Below, in pieces: positions 1 to 11,220 of a DNA stretch of 64,000 nt. The position numbers and the translations under genes were made by a program. This stretch comes from Cyanobacteriota bacterium. GTDB lineage: Bacteria > Acidobacteriota > Vicinamibacteria > Vicinamibacterales > UBA2999. The stretch is from contig JAIEMQ010000031.1 of assembly GCA_019752015.1 (NCBI GenBank), positions 30,580-94,579 of the forward strand, given 5' to 3'. The notes under the pieces are model-generated. The model saw nothing but the letters and a program-made list of their open reading frames with translations. It did not search any database and was not told where the DNA came from. The stretch's first letter is position 1. Every line of letters starts with the position of its first letter.

Positions 1-95
1 AAGCCTTTGCCCAACCGCTCCTGGAGCTTTTCGCGATAGAGGCACGCTCAACATTTTGTTCTCGAAGAATCCATCGCCTTGAAGATCACACGAAT
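1..95. other. window edge, no gene seen
   Basis: This is the segment downstream of the branching-enzyme stop codon. I see no convincing reading frame, hairpin with T-run or repeat here. It may hold the 3' flank of glgB or the upstream region of a gene outside the window. Confidence 0.5.
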
Positions 96-2045
96 TCACT
101 TGTTCGGTTTCAAAAGCAGGAATCCCAATGGTGGGACGGTCACGCTGAGGGAAGAGTCATAACCATGTGAGGGTTGTGGCTCGGATGCGACCTTGCCCTG
201 GTTGCCGATGTTGCTGCCGCCATACACATCGGCGTCGCTGTTGAGCAGCTCGACATAGTCCCCGGCGACGGGCACGCCAAAACGATAACCACGTCGCGGC
301 ACCGGCGTGAAATTCACGATGGCGATCGTGAAATCGCTGTCGGCCTGCCGGCCTGTCTGCCTGTCGCCCTTCCGCATCAACGCAATGATGCTGTGCTCGT
401 GATCGTTGCAATCGATCCACGAGAAGCCGCGGGGATCGAAGTCGGCGTCCCACAGCGACGCTTCCTCGTGATAGGTGCGATTGAGATCGCGCACCCAGCG
501 CTGCAGCCCGGCGTGCCGCGGATCGCCGAGCACGTCCCAGTCGAGCTGCCAGTCGTGATTCCACTCGCGCCACTGCCCGATCTCGCCGCCCATGAACATC
601 AGCTTTTTCCCGGGGTGCACGAACAGGTAGCCGTAGAGCGCGCGCAGGTTGGCGTGCTTCTGCCAGACGTCGCCCGGCATCTTGTCGAGCATCGAGCGTT
701 TGCCGTGCACGACTTCATCGTGCGAGAACGGCAGGATGAACTTCTCGCTGTAGGCGTACATCATCGAGAAGGTGATCTTGTTGTGGTGCCACTTGCGATG
801 GACCGGATCCTCTTTCGTGTAGTCGAGCATGTCGTGCATCCAGCCCATGTTCCACTTGTAAGTGAAACCCAGGCCGCCGAGATGCACCGGGCGCGACACC
901 CCGGGCCACGACGTGGATTCTTCGGCAGAGACGGCGGTGCCGGGACACTCGTGCTCGATCAGCATGTTGAGCTGCTTGATGAACTCGATCGCTTCCAGGT
1001 TTTCGCGGCCGCCGTACTTGTTCGGGATCCACTGCCCTTCGTCGCGCGAGTAATCGAGATAGAGCATGGACGCGACCGCATCGACGCGCAAACCGTCGAT
1101 GTGAAATTCCTTCAGCCAGAAGAGCGCGTTGCTCAACAGGAACGATCGCACTTCATGCCGTCCGTAATTGAAGACGAGCGTGCCCCAGTCCTGATGCTCG
1201 CCTTGCCGCGGATCTGAATGCTCGTACAGCGCGGTGCCGTCGAAGCGCGCCAGGCCGTGCTGATCTTTCGGAAAGTGTCCCGGCACCCAGTCGAGAATGA
1301 CGCCGATGCCGGCAGCGTGAAACGCATCGACGAGGAACTTGAAATCTTCGGGCGGGCCGAAGCGGCTGGTCGGCGCGAAGAAGCCGATCACCTGGTAGCC
1401 CCACGATCCGGTGTAGGGGTGCTCCATGACCGGCAGCATCTCGACGTGCGTGAAGCCCATGTCTTTCACGTACGGCACGAGCCGCTCGGCCATCTCTCGA
1501 TACGAGTGCAGCTTGCCGTCCGGCGATCGCTGCCAGCTGCCCAGATGGACCTCGTAGATGGACATCGGGCGCCGCAGCCATCGATCGGCGGAGCCTGCCT
1601 CGCCGGAGCGCGCAGCGCGAAGGCGGGCGGACATCCACTCCTCGTCTTTCCAGACGTAGTGGCTGCTGTCCCAGACGACGGACGCGGTCTTCGGTGGAAT
1701 CTCGAAGTAGCGTCCGCACGGATCCGACTTGAGCACGCGATGGCCGTCGGCGCCGAAGATCTCGAACTTGTAGTTGCTGCCTATCGCGAGCCCGGGCACG
1801 AACGTTTCCCAGTAGCCGGAGCCCTCGAGCCGCTCGAGCGGATGCGCCGCGCCGTCCCACTTGTTGAAGTCGCCGACGAGGGTGATGCGCCGCGCGTTCG
1901 GCGCCCAGACGGCGAACGCCACGCCGCTGACGCCGCCGTGTTCGATCAGGCGCGCGCCAAGCTTGTCGAAGGCCTGGAAGTGCGTGCCTTCGCCAAGGAG
2001 GTGCAGGTCGTAGCTGCTGAGCAGTGTCACGTCGCTGATCCCCAT
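96..2045 (-). CDS. glgB: 1,4-alpha-glucan (glycogen) branching enzyme
   Basis: Cytoplasmic GH13 enzyme that moves alpha-1,4-glucan segments onto alpha-1,6 branch points during glycogen synthesis. At 649 residues it has the usual order: an N-terminal carbohydrate-binding (CBM48-like) domain with AVWAPNARRITLVGDFN near residue 45, a central catalytic barrel and a C-terminal beta domain ending LGFLLLKP. The nucleophile Asp lies in GLRVDAVASM (about 321), the acid/base Glu in AEES (about 373) and the third acid in SHDEVVHGK (about 442). Two stretches look foreign to the family: RSGEAGSADR near 147 and GDRQTGRQADS near 567. Both are encoded by dispersed repeat sequence found elsewhere in the window. 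No other glycogen gene is adjacent. Confidence 0.96.
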   Translation of the reverse strand: MGISDVTLLSSYDLHLLGEGTHFQAFDKLGARLIEHGGVSGVAFAVWAPNARRITLVGDFNKWDGAAHPLERLEGSGYWETFVPGLAIGSNYKFEIFGADGHRVLKSDPCGRYFEIPPKTASVVWDSSHYVWKDEEWMSARLRAARSGEAGSADRWLRRPMSIYEVHLGSWQRSPDGKLHSYREMAERLVPYVKDMGFTHVEMLPVMEHPYTGSWGYQVIGFFAPTSRFGPPEDFKFLVDAFHAAGIGVILDWVPGHFPKDQHGLARFDGTALYEHSDPRQGEHQDWGTLVFNYGRHEVRSFLLSNALFWLKEFHIDGLRVDAVASMLYLDYSRDEGQWIPNKYGGRENLEAIEFIKQLNMLIEHECPGTAVSAEESTSWPGVSRPVHLGGLGFTYKWNMGWMHDMLDYTKEDPVHRKWHHNKITFSMMYAYSEKFILPFSHDEVVHGKRSMLDKMPGDVWQKHANLRALYGYLFVHPGKKLMFMGGEIGQWREWNHDWQLDWDVLGDPRHAGLQRWVRDLNRTYHEEASLWDADFDPRGFSWIDCNDHEHSIIALMRKGDRQTGRQADSDFTIAIVNFTPVPRRGYRFGVPVAGDYVELLNSDADVYGGSNIGNQGKVASEPQPSHGYDSSLSVTVPPLGFLLLKPNK

Positions 2046-2354
2046 GATAGTGTCGGCACCTGACCAGCAGACGCCGGTTTTGCCGCGGCTCGATCGCCTC
2101 CGCCTCGACGAAGCAACGATCTGCAGGATCGCGTTAGCCTACGAACAAGCAACTGAGTGGCATAAGCGGCACCCATCACTTTGAACAAACATACACAGAA
2201 GCACAGAAGCATAGAAAATATTTTTGGGATCTCGCTTAGCGGATTGAGTCCGTACAAACGTGCTTTCTGTGGTTCTGTGGTTCTGTGGTTCTGTGGTTCT
2301 GTGGTTCTGTGGTTCTGTGGTTCTGTGGTTCTGTGGTTCTGTGTATGGTTTTGG
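2046..2354. other. 309-bp intergenic spacer
   Basis: The spacer separates the branching enzyme and a secreted hydrolase, both on the minus strand. Its only obvious content is an 8-bp tandem repeat at 2265-2343. Open frames crossing it are low-complexity products of that repeat, so I do not call a gene. Confidence 0.7.
2265..2343. repeat. 8-bp tandem repeat, 9.9 copies
   Basis: Nine perfect copies of TTCTGTGG run head to tail, followed by a seven-base partial copy. Because 8 is not a multiple of 3, the array is open in several frames on both strands and gives low-complexity peptides. Polymerase slippage would change copy number easily. The array ends 12 bases before the stop codon of the downstream minus-strand hydrolase. 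Confidence 0.98.
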
Positions 2355-3395
2355 CTACCGAAGTGTGTTCCCTGACTTGATCGTCTGACTTGCCGGAGGC
2401 GCGGTACCCTTCTCGACCCACCTAACAAGATAGTCGAACGCCTCACGCACCGTCGGAATGTACGACGGGCTCTCGCCCATCGCATCCGCGACATCCTTGC
2501 CCAGCTTCATGCGCGTCTCCGCGGTGTACTGAAATCCCTGCACGCCATCGTCATCGCCCGACATGTGCCAGACGCCTTCGACTTGATAGAGGCGATGCCG
2601 ATCCTTCGGCTCGACGCGTTCGCGATACGCGCGGATCTCGCGGATGACGAGATCGTCCCACGTGCCGACCACTTCGATTGTCGGTATCGTAGGCCTGGCC
2701 GTAGAGTTCTCTACCGTGCCGGTTGGCGGTTTCGCGGTGACCGCGCTCGCTCCGGTGTACGGCCAGAGGCGCCGCGCTTCGACGGGCGTGCCGATCGCTT
2801 CCGCATACGACACGATCTTCGGGTCCTTGTCGGACAGTCCGGCGTGCGCGCGCGGATCGATCAGCGGCCACAGCGCCGCCATTTTCTGTTGGCGATCCAT
2901 GCGCGTGATCACGTCACCGCCGGCGCCGGCGATGATCAGCGCACCGGCAAAGGGCGATCGTGCGGTTTCCGCGATCATGCGCGTAATTCCTCCGCCGGCC
3001 GAGAGCCCAACAAGGTACGTGCGCGTTGGGCTCGAGGCCCTCTCGCCGAAGCGCGACGCGCGAAGGCGGACCTCGTTTTTCGCAAATTCAACAAATTGCA
3101 GAGTGATCGTCACGCCCTCTCGCGAGCCGCCCACGCCGTTGCGATCGACGCTCGCATAGGCGTATCCCTTATGGAAGACGTACTGCCCGATCACATCGTC
3201 CAGCGCCGTTTCACTGGTGCCGTACTTCCGGCCGGATCGATCGAGCGCGTCGCCGCCGCTCCCGCCGTGCGCCCCGATCACCAGTGAGCCGTTCCAGTGG
3301 TCGGGGACGCGAACCACGTAGCGCTGCGGTGGCTGCGGCTGCGCGTGTGTAATCGCCGCGAGGGTGATCACGATGCTTGTTAGAATGATGCGCAT
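2355..3395 (-). CDS. secreted alpha/beta-hydrolase (LpqC/PHB-depolymerase-like esterase)
   Basis: Probable exported esterase; substrate unknown. I place the start at the ATG beginning [19 protein letters not shown], a good Sec signal peptide. Codons further upstream would overlap the divergent cyclophilin gene. The mature part carries the nucleophile elbow GLSAGGG near residue 132, a WDD motif near 245 that could supply the acid, and a late His in VWHMSGDDD near 277, in the order expected for the fold. A segment around residue 115 ([15 protein letters not shown]) looks inserted between strand and elbow and matches a dispersed repeat also present in glgB. Its start codon overlaps that of the plus-strand PPIase. 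Confidence 0.75.
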   Translation of the reverse strand: MRIILTSIVITLAAITHAQPQPPQRYVVRVPDHWNGSLVIGAHGGSGGDALDRSGRKYGTSETALDDVIGQYVFHKGYAYASVDRNGVGGSREGVTITLQFVEFAKNEVRLRASRFGERASSPTRTYLVGLSAGGGITRMIAETARSPFAGALIIAGAGGDVITRMDRQQKMAALWPLIDPRAHAGLSDKDPKIVSYAEAIGTPVEARRLWPYTGASAVTAKPPTGTVENSTARPTIPTIEVVGTWDDLVIREIRAYRERVEPKDRHRLYQVEGVWHMSGDDDGVQGFQYTAETRMKLGKDVADAMGESPSYIPTVREAFDYLVRWVEKGTAPPASQTIKSGNTLR

Positions 3396-3903
3396 GACAA
3401 CCGCCACATTTGATACCTCGGAAGGCACCTTCAAGGTCAAGCTTTTCGACGATAAAGCCCCCAACACCGTCGCTAATTTCGTCGGGCTCGCCGAGGGCAC
3501 CAAGGAGTGGAGCGATCCGAAAACCGGACAGAAGGTGAAGCGTCCCTTCTACGACGGCCTCATCTTCCACCGCGTCATTGACGGCTTCATGATCCAGGGC
3601 GGCTGCCCGATGGGCAACGGCATGGGCGGCCCCGGCTACAAGTTCGCGGATGAGTTCGGTCCCGGCCTGCGGCACGACAAGCCGGCGCTGCTCTCGATGG
3701 CCAACGCCGGCCCCAACACCAACGGCAGCCAGTTCTTCATCACGCTCGCGCCGACGCCGTGGCTCGACAACAAGCACGCGATCTTCGGCGAGGTCACCGA
3801 AGGCCAGGACGTGGTGCAGAAGATCGGCAAGACGCGGACCGGCGCGCAGGACCGTCCCGCGAAAGACATCTTGATTAATTCAGTGAAGATTCAAAAGAGC
3901 TGA
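3394..3903 (+). CDS. cyclophilin-type peptidyl-prolyl cis-trans isomerase
   Basis: Catalyses proline isomerisation during protein folding. With 169 residues it is a bare, probably cytoplasmic, bacterial cyclophilin without a signal peptide. The hallmark segments [13 protein letters not shown] (catalytic Arg, Phe and Gln) and [15 protein letters not shown] are both intact. I chose the ATG that begins [11 protein letters not shown] because the family normally starts just before this strand. In-frame ATGs at 3364, 3373, 3385 and 3388 exist but would read backwards through the neighbour's signal peptide. A TAGAAT hexamer at 3381-3386, seven bases before the ATG, could be a -10 box for a leaderless message. 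Confidence 0.93.
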   Translation: MTTATFDTSEGTFKVKLFDDKAPNTVANFVGLAEGTKEWSDPKTGQKVKRPFYDGLIFHRVIDGFMIQGGCPMGNGMGGPGYKFADEFGPGLRHDKPALLSMANAGPNTNGSQFFITLAPTPWLDNKHAIFGEVTEGQDVVQKIGKTRTGAQDRPAKDILINSVKIQKS

Positions 3904-3904
3904 C

Positions 3905-4201
3905 ATGAGCCGGGAGCCGGGAACCGGGAGCCGGGAACCGGCGGACCTCATGCCGCAGGTCTACGACGAGCTGCGGCGGCTCGCGGCGAATTACATCCGG
4001 AACGAACGGCCCGGACAAACGCTGCAGGCCACCGCGCTCGTGCACGAAGCCTTTCAGCAGGCGAAGATCGTCGAGCTCCGCTATTTCGGCGGTCTGACGG
4101 TTGAAGAAGCCGCCGAGGCGCTCGACATTTCTCCGGCGACGGTCAAGCGCCACTGGACGCTGGCGCGCGCGTTCTTGAAGAAGGAATTACAGCCGGAATG
4201 A
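3905..4201 (+). pseudogene. ECF sigma factor (PF07638 type) with internal deletion
   Basis: An intact member of this group is about 190 residues; this frame has 98. It starts with repeat-derived residues ([11 protein letters not shown]), then gives the region-2 start [18 protein letters not shown] through ALVHEAF. It jumps directly to [20 protein letters not shown], the start of region 4, whose HTH ([18 protein letters not shown]) is complete. The -10-melting part of region 2 and the linker are therefore missing, with the join near 4052 and no loss of frame. Its stop overlaps the ATG of the kinase remnant (ATGA), the usual sigma-kinase arrangement. It is probably unable to act as a sigma factor; a DNA-binding remnant role is conceivable. 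Confidence 0.75.
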
Positions 4202-4985
4202 ATGGCGAGGACTCGTCTCGCCGGAGCGGAGCGACGGCGGATCGATGGCAACGTCGTGTCGGCGCATTGTTCGATTCACGGTGTTCGCGCTCGAAGAGAT
4301 CGGCGATCAGATCTTCATCGCGTCGGAATATCTCGCGGGCCGCACCCTGCGCGACGAGATGCGCGCCGGGCCCTTGAGCGAAGCGCGCGCGCTGTCGATC
4401 GCGCGCACGATCGCCGCGGCGCTGCAGGCCGCGCACGATCGCGGCATCGTGCATCGCGACCTGAAGCCCGAAAACGTCATCATCACGTCCGCCGGCGCGG
4501 TCAAGATTCTCGACTTTGGTCTCGCGCAGTTCGACGTCGGCGCGCAGGATCTGGCGTCCGCCACGCGATTGACCGATCCCGGAGTGATCGCCGGCACGCC
4601 GCCGTACATGGCGCCGGAGCAGCTGCTCGGCCAGCCGACCAGCGCGCGCACGGATCAATTCGCCTTCGGCGTGCTGCTCTACGAATTGCTCACCGGCCGT
4701 CACCCGTTCGGCACCGGCGGCCTGCCGACGACGATCGCCAAAACGCTCGCGTCGTATCCCGATCGACCGGAGATCGATCCGGAGCTGTGGGGCATCATCA
4801 GCCGCACGCTCGAAAAGAACCCCGACGATCGTTTTCCGTCGACGACGGATCTCGTTGCCGCGCTGGCGGGTGACTTCCCCGGCACGAATCCGTCCCCCGG
4901 CAAGAGTCTGCCCCCCGCTACGATTCAGCTCCCCGGCACCCTTCCGCCCCCCGGCAGCGCGAGTGACGCGCGTACTGGTTCATGA
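4198..4985 (+). pseudogene. Ser/Thr protein kinase remnant lacking most of the N-lobe
   Basis: The expected N-terminus of the family (ADRWQRRVGALFDS) is visible in the frame starting at 4198. After about 4265 the kinase continues in another frame, at [19 protein letters not shown]. The glycine loop and ATP-anchoring Lys are absent. The C-lobe is well preserved: [28 protein letters not shown] and the [19 protein letters not shown] helix. The likely history is a deletion of roughly a hundred codons combined with a frameshift. A shorter product could start at the ATG at 4245 but would still lack the ATP-binding lobe. It follows a sigma factor that is also internally deleted. Confidence 0.75.
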
Positions 4986-5335
4986 TCTGGCCCGCATGGC
5001 TGGTGCACAAGTGGACCGGGCGTTACGGCGTGCTGACGTTCCTCGCCACGCTCGCCATCGTGGTGGCCGGCGGCAACGTGCGGCTGCGTTTGTGGTTTAC
5101 CGCGCGCACCTGTCCCGGCGAGCTGGCCTCGCAGCTGGCGAGCATCAATCGTCTCGTTCGCATTGCCGATGTGGCATTCTCACTCATCATGATCGCGACC
5201 GGTCTCGTCATCGCCGGCGATCACACGGGATGGGGCGCGTTGTTCGTGTCGTTCGGCCTCGGCGCCGCGCTCGCGTTCCTCGTCATCGAGCCGGCCACGG
5301 CGCGAGCGGCCTTTAAACTTAAAACGAAAAACTAG
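4982..5335 (+). CDS. small membrane protein, function unknown
   Basis: A 117-residue protein with predicted helices near residues 17-33 (LTFLATLAIVVAGGNVRL), 62-80 (VAFSLIMIATGLVIAG) and 85-105. Its ATG overlaps the kinase-remnant stop as ATGA, suggesting translational coupling and membership of the same operon. I recognise no family. Acidobacterial kinase operons often carry a small membrane protein, but this link is inference. The last residues (KLKTKN) are encoded by the first arm of an AT-rich inverted segment that continues past the stop. Confidence 0.6.
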   Translation: MIWPAWLVHKWTGRYGVLTFLATLAIVVAGGNVRLRLWFTARTCPGELASQLASINRLVRIADVAFSLIMIATGLVIAGDHTGWGALFVSFGLGAALAFLVIEPATARAAFKLKTKN

Positions 5336-5398
5336 AAAGGGAAAACAACAAGTGGCCCTTTCCCTCTTTTTCCTTTTTCGTTTTACCTTTTAACTTTT
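5313..5398. terminator. AT-rich imperfect inverted segment, possible terminator
   Basis: A purine-rich arm (around AAACTTAAAACGAAAAAC, then GAAAGGG) is followed by a pyrimidine-rich arm with CCCTTTCCC and TTTTTCGTTTTACC and a T-rich end. The arms pair imperfectly over some 25 bases. This would suit a plus-strand terminator behind the membrane protein. A related T-rich tract lies at 6895-6935 between two convergent genes. Confidence 0.45.
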
Positions 5399-5402
5399 AC
5401 AT

Positions 5403-5741
5403 ATGGCAGTGTGGGATGACGAGACCAACCGGCAACTGGATCCTCCGACGTGGCTGTTCACGGGGCACATGCTGCTGTGGGGCGACGGCTCGCCCGCCCA
5501 CGTCGACATGGAGCCTTTCAAGCCGTCGGACTACGGCTGGGAGGCACACTTGATGATCAGCCGCAGCGCGCTCAAGGGCACGCGGTGGCTGACCATGAAG
5601 ATGCGGCTGACCCCGGAAGTGCGCGCCGAGTGGGAATCGCAGGGGAAATCGGCCCGGGCGCGCGCCTTACAGGTCCTCGCCAACTACCTGCGCCTGACGG
5701 AATGGTATGAGGACGACATCGGCGTCCTCGACCTCAAGTAG
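5403..5741 (+). CDS. conserved-looking hypothetical protein
   Basis: A 112-residue soluble, acidic protein that I do not recognise. It has no signal peptide or membrane helix. It contains aromatic-rich stretches (PPTWLFTGHMLLWGDG, LRLTEWYEDDIGVLDL) and a positively charged central segment. Coding is supported by uninterrupted frame and codon use matching its neighbours. No Shine-Dalgarno sequence is visible in the T-rich DNA before the ATG. The next gene starts within 20 bases of its stop. Confidence 0.5.
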   Translation: MAVWDDETNRQLDPPTWLFTGHMLLWGDGSPAHVDMEPFKPSDYGWEAHLMISRSALKGTRWLTMKMRLTPEVRAEWESQGKSARARALQVLANYLRLTEWYEDDIGVLDLK

Positions 5742-5760
5742 GCGTAAAATGCTTCGCACT

Positions 5761-6888
5761 ATGAGCCGTCATGCGACCGTCGTTGCCATTGTTGCGCTCG
5801 CCCTCGGTACCCCGGTTTTCGGGCAGACCAAGCCGCCCGCATCGATCGCCAAGCCCGCGGCCAAGTGGGTCGTGCCGCGCACGCCCGACGGAAAGCCTGA
5901 TCTCCAGGGCAACTGGACCAACGAGACGCAGACGCCGCTCGAGCGCATGAGCGGCGGCGGCACGACGCTGACCGACGAGCAGGCGCGCAAGATCGAAGAC
6001 CGCGCGCAGTTCGTGGAGGAATATCGCGACAAGGCCAGCGATCCCAATCGCCCCGCTCCGCCAAAAGGCGGCGAGGCGGGCCGGCTCGCGCCTCCTGGGG
6101 AACGATCGTTCATCGAGCAGATTGCCGAAGCAGCCGGCGGCGGGGTCGGCGGCTATAACGGCTTCTGGCTCGATCCCGGACTGAAGGTGATCCGCATCGA
6201 CGGCGTCGCGCGCAGCTCGATCATCATCGATCCGCCGAACGGCCGGATCCCGGGGCTGACGGATCTCGGCAAGAAGCGCATGGCCGAGATCGCCGCGCGC
6301 GGCCGGAAGTACGGCGAGTTCGATCATCCCGAAATGCGGCCGCTCGCCGATCGCTGCCTGCTGTCGTTCGGCTCGAACGCCGGACCGCCGATGCTGCCGA
6401 ATTACTTCTACAACAACAACTACCAGATCGTGCAAACGCCGGATCACATCATGATCCTCGCGGAGATGGTGCACGACACCCGCATCATCCGCATGAACGC
6501 CAAGACGCGCATCAACCCGCGCAACCAGCCGTGGCTCGGCGATTCGATCGGCCGCTGGGACGGCGACACGCTGGTCGTTGAAACGACGAACATCCACCCG
6601 ATGCAGCGCGAGCAGAGCAGCATCCTGTGGGCGTATCGCGGCGCGAGCGAGAACCTGAAAATCACCGAGCGCTTCACGCGCACCGGGCCTGACACGATTC
6701 TCTATCGCTTCACGATGGAGGACCCGGACGTCTTCACCGCGCCGTTCACCGGCGAGCTGCCCTTCACGAAGACCGACGAGATGGTCTACGAGTACGCGTG
6801 CCACGAGGGCAACTACGCGATGAGCAACATCCTGTCAGGCGAGCGTGCGAAGGAACGAGAGGCGGCGGCGCAAAAGAAGCAGCAGTAG
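5761..6888 (+). CDS. secreted hypothetical protein with WVVPRTPDGKPDLQG motif
   Basis: About 375 residues, exported: MSRHATVVAIVALALGTPVFGQT is a clear signal peptide. The mature start, a PRTPDGKPDLQGNW motif, is one I associate with abundant secreted acidobacterial proteins of unknown function. Later parts are rich in asparagine and aromatics and show no catalytic motif I can name. An alternative in-frame ATG lies four codons upstream (5749). A TAAAAT hexamer at 5745-5750 stands at leaderless spacing to the chosen ATG. The C-terminus is a charged QKKQQ tail. Confidence 0.75.
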   Translation: MSRHATVVAIVALALGTPVFGQTKPPASIAKPAAKWVVPRTPDGKPDLQGNWTNETQTPLERMSGGGTTLTDEQARKIEDRAQFVEEYRDKASDPNRPAPPKGGEAGRLAPPGERSFIEQIAEAAGGGVGGYNGFWLDPGLKVIRIDGVARSSIIIDPPNGRIPGLTDLGKKRMAEIAARGRKYGEFDHPEMRPLADRCLLSFGSNAGPPMLPNYFYNNNYQIVQTPDHIMILAEMVHDTRIIRMNAKTRINPRNQPWLGDSIGRWDGDTLVVETTNIHPMQREQSSILWAYRGASENLKITERFTRTGPDTILYRFTMEDPDVFTAPFTGELPFTKTDEMVYEYACHEGNYAMSNILSGERAKEREAAAQKKQQ

Positions 6889-6894
6889 CAGCTT

Positions 6895-10380
<3,486 letters not shown>

Positions 10381-10390
<10 letters not shown>

Positions 10391-10406
10391 CAAAAGTTAA
10401 TCACCC
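10381..10406. promoter_or_regulatory. 11-bp perfect inverted repeat, operator or terminator stem
   Basis: GGGTGATTAAC, four A residues, then GTTAATCACCC. The repeat overlaps the kinase stop codon and lies about 35 bases before the virJ-like start. There is no T-run after the stem, so intrinsic termination would be weak. The symmetry and spacing would also suit a dimeric regulator's operator upstream of the virJ-mprF operon. Confidence 0.5.
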
Positions 10407-10437
10407 GCTCATCCGCCGGTCAGGCGCAGCGGCCACC

Positions 10438-11220
10438 ATGAGGGTGCCGAGCGACGCCGTGACCAGGTTCCTGTTCTTACTTACTCTCATCGGACTGACG
10501 GCCGGCGCCGCCTCGGCACAAACCATTGCGTCGATCTCGATTCGCGGCCGGGCCCAGGCGCTGCATCTCTACGGGCATCGCGGCACGCCGCCGGTGATCG
10601 TGTCGAGCGGCGACGGAGGATGGCTGCACCTGGCGCCGCACGTCGCCGAAACGCTGGCCGCGCGCGGTTACTTCGTGGTTGGCTTCGATGTGAAGGCCTA
10701 CCTGTCAGGCTTCACGACCGCGCGCGGCACACTCACTTCCGCCGACGTGCCCGGCGATTACCGCGCCCTCGTGGCGTTTGCAGCGGAGGGGTCGCCACAA
10801 CGTCCCATCCTGATTGGCGTTTCCGAGGGCGCGGGGCTGTCGGTGCTCGCGGCGACTGAGACGACCATGCACCATCAGATCGCCGGCGTGCTTGGCTTCG
10901 GCCTCCCCGACGTCAACGAACTGGGATGGCGCTGGAAGGACAGCCTGATCTACCTGACCCACGGAGTGCCCAACGAGCCGACGTTCAGCACGGCGGCGAT
11001 CATCGGCGCGGCGGCGCCGCTGCCGATCGCGGCCATTCACTCCGACCGCGACGAGTTCGTGCCGGTGCCGGAGATACAACGCGTCATGGCCGCGGCGCAT
11101 GATCCGAAACAGCTGTGGATCGTGAAGGCCGCCGATCATCGCTTCAGCAATAATCCGCGCGAATGCGATCGGCGCCTGTTCGAGGCGATCGAGTGGATTC
11201 ACGCGCACGAGGTCCCTTGA
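10438..11220 (+). CDS. virJ: VirJ/AcvB-like periplasmic alpha/beta-hydrolase
   Basis: A 260-residue exported protein (signal peptide FLFLLTLIGLTAGAASAQ). The early strand VIVSSGDGGWLHLAPHVAE and nucleophile elbow GVSEGAG match the VirJ/AcvB family. An Asp in HSDRDEFVP and a His in AADHRFSNN complete a plausible triad. In Agrobacterium, AcvB hydrolyses lysyl-phosphatidylglycerol and is encoded with the synthase LpiA. Here the next gene is the MprF/LpiA homologue, its ATG sharing the last base of this stop (TGATG). A role in aminoacyl-lipid turnover is therefore the best inference. Confidence 0.85.
   Translation: MRVPSDAVTRFLFLLTLIGLTAGAASAQTIASISIRGRAQALHLYGHRGTPPVIVSSGDGGWLHLAPHVAETLAARGYFVVGFDVKAYLSGFTTARGTLTSADVPGDYRALVAFAAEGSPQRPILIGVSEGAGLSVLAATETTMHHQIAGVLGFGLPDVNELGWRWKDSLIYLTHGVPNEPTFSTAAIIGAAAPLPIAAIHSDRDEFVPVPEIQRVMAAAHDPKQLWIVKAADHRFSNNPRECDRRLFEAIEWIHAHEVP

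Noticed and set aside
2265..2343. Possible CRISPR array
   Set aside because: The unit is 8 bases with no spacers; it is a simple tandem repeat.
2181..2494. Open frames rich in TTEPQNHR or VVLWFCGS repeats
   Set aside because: They are read-through of the TTCTGTGG tandem array in several frames; no independent coding signal.
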